Part shown: positions 62,668 through 64,000 of the stretch, in pieces | Position numbering within the stretch: position 1 is the first letter of the stretch | Layout of the letters: each line of letters opens with the position of its first letter | Source: an uncultured Muribaculum sp. | GTDB lineage: Bacteria > Bacteroidota > Bacteroidia > Bacteroidales > Muribaculaceae | Direction of reading: 5' to 3' | NCBI GenBank assembly: GCA_910578785.1 | Contig: CAJTSJ010000002.1 | Coordinates: 62,001 to 126,000 of the forward strand | DNA: 64,000 bases | The notes under the pieces: model-generated | The model's input: the letters and a program-made list of their open reading frames with translations, nothing else | Databases searched by the model: none | Told to the model about the DNA's origin: nothing | Translations under genes and position numbers: made by a program

Positions 62668-63680
62668 GAGATGACAACGGAAATCGTACCCATCCGGGCA
62701 CAATAGCCGTCATGGGCGGCGGGTCGTGGGCAACAGCACTTGCAAAACTGCTGTTGCAGAACCGCCGTTCGATAATCTGGTACATGCGCAGACCGGACCG
62801 CATCGACGAGTTCAAGAGGCTCGGCCACAACCCCGCCTATCTCTCCGACGTAGAGTTCCCCATCGACCGCATCGATTTCCGCGACAATATCAACGAGGCA
62901 TGCCATGACGCAGACACCCTGCTAATGGCCATGCCTTCGCCATATTTCAAAAGTCATTTGGAGAAGCTTTCGGCGGACATCTCAGACAAGGGCATAGTCA
63001 TAGCCACCAAGGGAATAATCCCCGACGAAAACATGCTCATAAGCGACTATATGGAAAGCCGCTACGGCATTCCGCAGGACCACGTGACGGTGGTGTCAGG
63101 ACCGTGCCATGCCGAAGAGGTGGCTCTCGGCCGACTGAGCTACCTGACGGTGGCTTCAAGCTGTGCCGGACGCGCCACGGCATTCGCCGAATGCATCAGC
63201 GGCAAGGCCCTGCGCACTTTAGTGTCGTCAGACCTCAGAGGCATCGAATATGCCGGAGTGCTGAAAAACGTCTATGCCGTAGCCGCCGGAATCATCCACG
63301 GCATGAAGGCGGGCGACAATTTCCTCGCCATAATGGTGGCCAACGCCGCCATGGAGATGAAGCGCTTCATCGACAGCGCCGTAGGAGGCGGACGCCACAT
63401 CACCGACTCCGTCTATCTCGGCGACCTTCTGGTGACGGCCTATTCACGCTTCTCGCGCAACCACAACTTCGGTTCCATGATAGGCCGCGGCATGACCGTG
63501 CGCCGCGCCATGATGGAGATGGAGATGGTGACCGAAGGCTACTACGCCGCCAAGTGCCTGCATGAGATCAATGCGTCGCTTAAGGTCGACATGCCTATCC
63601 TCGAATGCGTCTACGACATCCTGTACCGCAACGTTCCTGTCCAGCTCGCCATAAACAAAATAGCGTCCGGACTAATCTAA
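62643..63680 (+). CDS. gpsA: NAD(P)H-dependent glycerol-3-phosphate dehydrogenase
   Basis: 345 residues as drawn. The cofactor site GTIAVMGGGSWATALAKLL (GxGxWG/A type) stands at about residue 19, VVSGPCHAEEVALGRLSYLTVA and LKNVYAVAAGIIHGMKAGDN (catalytic Lys) follow, and the end resembles other GpsA proteins. It makes sn-glycerol 3-phosphate for phospholipids. The start is uncertain: the ATG at 62643 lies inside lysS and gives an odd Cys-rich leader, while the nearby ATG at 62671, right after the lysS stop, is in another frame and meets a stop after 11 codons. Confidence 0.92.
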   Translation: MDCCRGEIRDDNGNRTHPGTIAVMGGGSWATALAKLLLQNRRSIIWYMRRPDRIDEFKRLGHNPAYLSDVEFPIDRIDFRDNINEACHDADTLLMAMPSPYFKSHLEKLSADISDKGIVIATKGIIPDENMLISDYMESRYGIPQDHVTVVSGPCHAEEVALGRLSYLTVASSCAGRATAFAECISGKALRTLVSSDLRGIEYAGVLKNVYAVAAGIIHGMKAGDNFLAIMVANAAMEMKRFIDSAVGGGRHITDSVYLGDLLVTAYSRFSRNHNFGSMIGRGMTVRRAMMEMEMVTEGYYAAKCLHEINASLKVDMPILECVYDILYRNVPVQLAINKIASGLI

Positions 63681-63730
63681 ATCGGCTTTAAACGAGTTTT
63701 AATAAGGATCATACTTAATCATACATAATT

Positions 63731-64000
63731 ATGAAGAAAATTCAAGTAAACATCAATTCCGTACTCAACACCGTATCGGAAAAAGAAATTCACGCTCTCG
63801 AAGCCGGCGAAGCGGCTTCAGCACTCAAAACCGTGAAGGACGGCACCGGACTTGGCAATGACTTCCTCGGATGGCTTGACCTGCCCGAACGCACCCCTAT
63901 GACACACCTTGACGAGATTATTGCCGTGGCCGACGAACTCCGCAACTCATGCGACTATGTCGTTTCGGTAGGCATCGGAGGTTCTTACCTCGGAGCAAAG
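63731..64000 (+). CDS. pgi: Glucose-6-phosphate isomerase, N-terminal part (cut by window edge)
   Basis: The first 90 codons are visible. MKKIQVNINSVLNTVSEKEI, NDFLGWLDLPE and the final YVVSVGIGGSYLGAK match the start of bacterial glucose-6-phosphate isomerases, in which GIGGSYLGA binds the sugar phosphate. It converts glucose 6-phosphate to fructose 6-phosphate. It follows gpsA after 50 bp in the lysS-gpsA-pgi order common in Bacteroidetes. Confidence 0.93.
   Translation, partial: MKKIQVNINSVLNTVSEKEIHALEAGEAASALKTVKDGTGLGNDFLGWLDLPERTPMTHLDEIIAVADELRNSCDYVVSVGIGGSYLGAK

Noticed and set aside
1..64000. CRISPR array, tRNA or rRNA genes, insertion sequences, replication origin
   Set aside because: I looked through all intergenic regions; no regularly spaced repeats with unique spacers, no cloverleaf with TTCRANN loop, and no transposase or recombinase gene was found.

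Overview
The window looks like a chromosomal piece of a gut Bacteroidales bacterium, most likely a high-GC member such as the Muribaculaceae. The reasons are: SusC/SusD pairs, a hybrid two-component system (HTCS) and many GH43/GH51/GH97 enzymes; Bacteroidetes-type promoters (TTTG about 20 bp before TAnnTTTG) instead of sigma70 boxes; almost no Shine-Dalgarno sites; and typical Bacteroidetes gene neighbourhoods (dapB-lepB-wbqC, lysS-gpsA-pgi). Species assignment is inference. No tRNA, rRNA, CRISPR array, integrase or insertion sequence was found.

Region 1 (1-17.3 kb) is a polysaccharide utilisation locus (PUL) for an arabinose-rich glycan, probably pectic arabinan. A leftward operon encodes a surface glycan-binding lipoprotein, SusC, SusD and the start of a second SusC-like receptor that runs off the window. 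An HTCS regulator gene lies in the middle, and a rightward operon encodes a GH43 lipoprotein and two GH51 arabinofuranosidases. Both operon promoters carry the same pair of TCCACC half-sites 21 bp apart, ending 19-20 bp before the -7 box; this is a strong candidate for the HTCS operator.

Region 2 (17.3-34.3 kb) holds a YeiH-type transporter, a radical SAM/DUF4130 pair linked to DNA metabolism, an M16 peptidase with a terminator in its leader, a giant alpha-2-macroglobulin-like protein without a thioester motif, a Spy-like/anti-sigma-like/ECF sigma cassette, a ZIP metal transporter, and a TonB-dependent receptor with a partner lipoprotein.

Region 3 (34.3-40.7 kb) has a lone GH43 enzyme and then an isolated two-gene unit: a 719-residue protein of unknown function and a complete phage-type large terminase, with no other phage gene near. 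This is the most unusual item in the window.

Region 4 (40.9-52.8 kb) carries a four-subunit 2-oxoacid:ferredoxin oxidoreductase followed by DJ-1, branched-chain aminotransferase, HD hydrolase and acetyltransferase genes. It ends with a GH43-GH31-GH97 operon that begins with a strong promoter and a 60-nt hairpin ending in a T run.

Region 5 (52.8-64 kb) is housekeeping: metK behind a probable SAM-II riboswitch, a PpiD-like chaperone, dapB, lepB, wbqC-like, glycerate kinase, lysS, gpsA and the start of pgi. A repeat family with two conserved palindromic units around a variable hairpin sits at the 3' ends of two unrelated genes (22.04-22.18 kb and 34.19-34.31 kb).
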